From Saprospiraceae bacterium (lineage in GTDB: Bacteria; Bacteroidota; Bacteroidia; Chitinophagales; Saprospiraceae): a DNA stretch of 7,083 bases. Location: contig JALHPW010000257.1 in the NCBI GenBank assembly GCA_022842255.1, positions 1 through 7,083 on the forward strand, given 5' to 3'. The notes below the pieces were generated by a model. That model was not told the origin of the DNA and did not search any database. It was given only the letters and a program-made list of their open reading frames with translations. This document shows, one piece after another, positions 5,536 through 7,083 of this stretch. The position numbers and the translations under genes were made by a program. Within the stretch, counting starts at the first letter, position 1, and the number at the start of each line of letters is the position of its first letter.

Positions 5536-7083
5536 ATGAAATATTTCTTGTTTTCCCTTTTGGCTCTGTTGTTTTCAAGCCCGTTTTCTGCGCAAGAAGC
5601 ACACACCCACGCCGATGGCACCACCCATGCCGCCCACGGTGAGGATGCAGATAGCCACGGCAGTCAACCCGGCGCCGACCACTTCACGGTGTATGGCGTG
5701 TCGGATAAATACGAACTCACGCTGTACTACCCCGAATTAACGGCCGCAAATGAAGGCCACCTGACGCTATACATGGCGGACTACCAAAGCAATCGGCCCA
5801 TCGATAAGGCAACCCTGAAAATCAGTACCACCGAAAACCCACAGCAAGTTTTTGAGGTGAATCCGCTTTCTCCGGGGGTGTACGAGTTGCACACTACATT
5901 TCCTGAAAACAAGGCCTATACCCTCAATGTGGAGATTGCGCACCCAAACGGCGCGGACTTGATTGGTCTGAAAAGCGTGAACGTTGGGACGAAATTGAAC
6001 CCCACAATCATTGCCGACGAAGCACACAGCGACGCTAGTACCTGGTTGTGGTTTGGCGGTGGGTTGCTCTTGGGCGCCTTGGGTATGTGGTTCCTGAGCC
6101 GCCGACGGAGCCGGGTATTGACCGTGGTGCTACTTTTGGTCAGCGCTTGGTTTTCCGCTCCGGAATGGAACCCCGCTTTTGCGCATGGCGACGAGGAACA
6201 TGGCCCCAAAGGCGGCGGCGGCGGTTATGGCAAAGAGGTTTTTGCGCCAAAGGAGACCCAGTTTTTATTCGAAATATTGACTCAACCCATCGCTGTAGGC
6301 GACTACCAATCCGCAACCACCATGTTCGGCACCATCGTCCCCGCTTCTGGAGGTCTAGGGGTTGTAGTGGCTCCCCAGGGCGGGCGTATCACGAAAATCA
6401 ATGTGCGGGTGGGACAAACGGTACGCGCCGGACAAACCCTGGCCATTTTGCAGCAAAATATCGGGACGCCCGACCAGGTAAGTATTGCTAGCAACAACAG
6501 CGGTTTGGCAGTACAAATTGAAACAGCCAAGGCCCGGGTTGCAGCTACAAAGCGCGAGCTGGACCGTTTGAAAACCATCGAAGACATCGCCGCCGGACGG
6601 GATGTTCAAGCCGCTGAAGCCAATTACAGCCAGGCTTTGATTGAATTGCAAACGCTTGAAAACCGGTCCATTGGAGCCAATTCGGCTGCCAACAACCGAA
6701 CCATCGCCCTGGTTGCCCCGATTTCGGGGGTGGTGGGCACCTTCACGCTTTCACCGGGTTCGGAGGTCGTAGCCGGGCAAACGTTGCTCAGTGTGACCAA
6801 CCTAAGTAAAGTGTACGTAGAAGCCCAGGTGTACGACCGTGATGTGTCCGTGATTCGCTCTGGAAACAAGTTTTTGGTAACCTGCTCTACCGACGACCAC
6901 AAGAGTGCAGAGGTTCGGCTCATTTCCCAAGCCCAGACCATGAACCCTGGCAATCAAAGTCAGCGCGTACTTTTTGAGATGGACAACCCGCTTGGGGAGT
7001 TCAAAATCGGTGAGTTTGTGAGTTTGAAAGCCCTGGACAACAGCACGACCCGACAAATCACCGTGCCCAACTCCGCCCTGACC
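5536..7083 (+). CDS. Periplasmic adaptor (membrane fusion protein) of an RND efflux pump with an extra N-terminal exported domain; 3' end outside window
   Basis: The frame is open from ATG 5536 to the last base (516 codons, no stop). Residues 1-19 form a signal peptide (ending PFSA, then QEAH). Residues 20-49 are His-rich (seven His). About 50-155 is a beta-rich domain (FTVYGVSDKYELTLYYPEL ... SPGVYELHTTFPENKAYTL) that resembles YtkA/FixH-like Ig folds by eye. Residues 170-187 form a membrane segment (WLWFGGGLLLGALGMWFL), then RRRSR, then a second hydrophobic segment (194-206) ending AFA-HGDEEHG. After that comes a standard adaptor: first barrel-sandwich half about 276-305 (VVVAPQGGRITKINVRVGQT), helical hairpin about 328-377, second half about 390-422 (VAPISGVVGTF), then the start of the beta-barrel (VYVEAQVYDRD). 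The adaptor couples the RND permease to the TolC channel. An in-frame ATG at 6085 (M184) could start a separate adaptor whose signal peptide would be the second hydrophobic segment. No clear ribosome site is seen at either start. Adaptor identity is firm; the fusion reading is inference. Confidence 0.9.
   Translation, partial: MKYFLFSLLALLFSSPFSAQEAHTHADGTTHAAHGEDADSHGSQPGADHFTVYGVSDKYELTLYYPELTAANEGHLTLYMADYQSNRPIDKATLKISTTENPQQVFEVNPLSPGVYELHTTFPENKAYTLNVEIAHPNGADLIGLKSVNVGTKLNPTIIADEAHSDASTWLWFGGGLLLGALGMWFLSRRRSRVLTVVLLLVSAWFSAPEWNPAFAHGDEEHGPKGGGGGYGKEVFAPKETQFLFEILTQPIAVGDYQSATTMFGTIVPASGGLGVVVAPQGGRITKINVRVGQTVRAGQTLAILQQNIGTPDQVSIASNNSGLAVQIETAKARVAATKRELDRLKTIEDIAAGRDVQAAEANYSQALIELQTLENRSIGANSAANNRTIALVAPISGVVGTFTLSPGSEVVAGQTLLSVTNLSKVYVEAQVYDRDVSVIRSGNKFLVTCSTDDHKSAEVRLISQAQTMNPGNQSQRVLFEMDNPLGEFKIGEFVSLKALDNSTTRQITVPNSALT

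Noticed and set aside
6048..6491. Plus-strand 147-codon open frame inside the adaptor gene
   Set aside because: Out-of-frame Arg-rich translation within a clear adaptor coding region.

Overview
The window looks like an accessory or metal-homeostasis region from a member of the Bacteroidota. The evidence is exported proteins whose leaders end in A-Q, starts without a clear Shine-Dalgarno sequence, a GxxExxY-family protein, and a TolC/RND efflux set of the kind common in that phylum. The coding GC content is moderate. Assignment below phylum is not possible from what I can see.

Layout. (1) Positions 1-153 hold the last 50 codons of a gene ending in a His-rich tail. (2) Positions 151-277 hold a strong long-range inverted repeat between that gene and the next. 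(3) 289-3435 (+) is a full-length heavy-metal efflux (HME) RND permease, CusA/CzcA superfamily. (4) 3436-3747 contains an array of GCWACG-based modules: five point one way, and three plus a remnant point the other. (5) 3748-4125 (-) is a GxxExxY protein with an intact PD-(D/E)XK-type nuclease signature. (6) 4238-5413 (+) is a TolC-type outer-membrane channel. (7) 5536-7083 (+) is a periplasmic adaptor (membrane fusion protein) that runs off the window. It is open to the last base and carries an extra N-terminal exported domain.

How they fit. Permease, channel and adaptor are the three parts of a tripartite pump that moves metal ions from periplasm or cytoplasm to the outside. The His-rich segments at the end of the first protein and in the adaptor fit a metal-handling role. 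The three parts are not contiguous. The permease is separated from channel plus adaptor by about 800 bp holding the repeat array and the oppositely oriented, A+T-richer nuclease-like gene. Either this block was inserted into one efflux locus, or the window spans the end of one efflux operon and the start of a second.

The least explained parts are the two-orientation repeat array next to the nuclease-like gene, the 24-bp-arm inverted repeat before the permease, and the apparent gene fusion in the adaptor, where an internal signal-peptide-like segment now seems to form half of a membrane hairpin.
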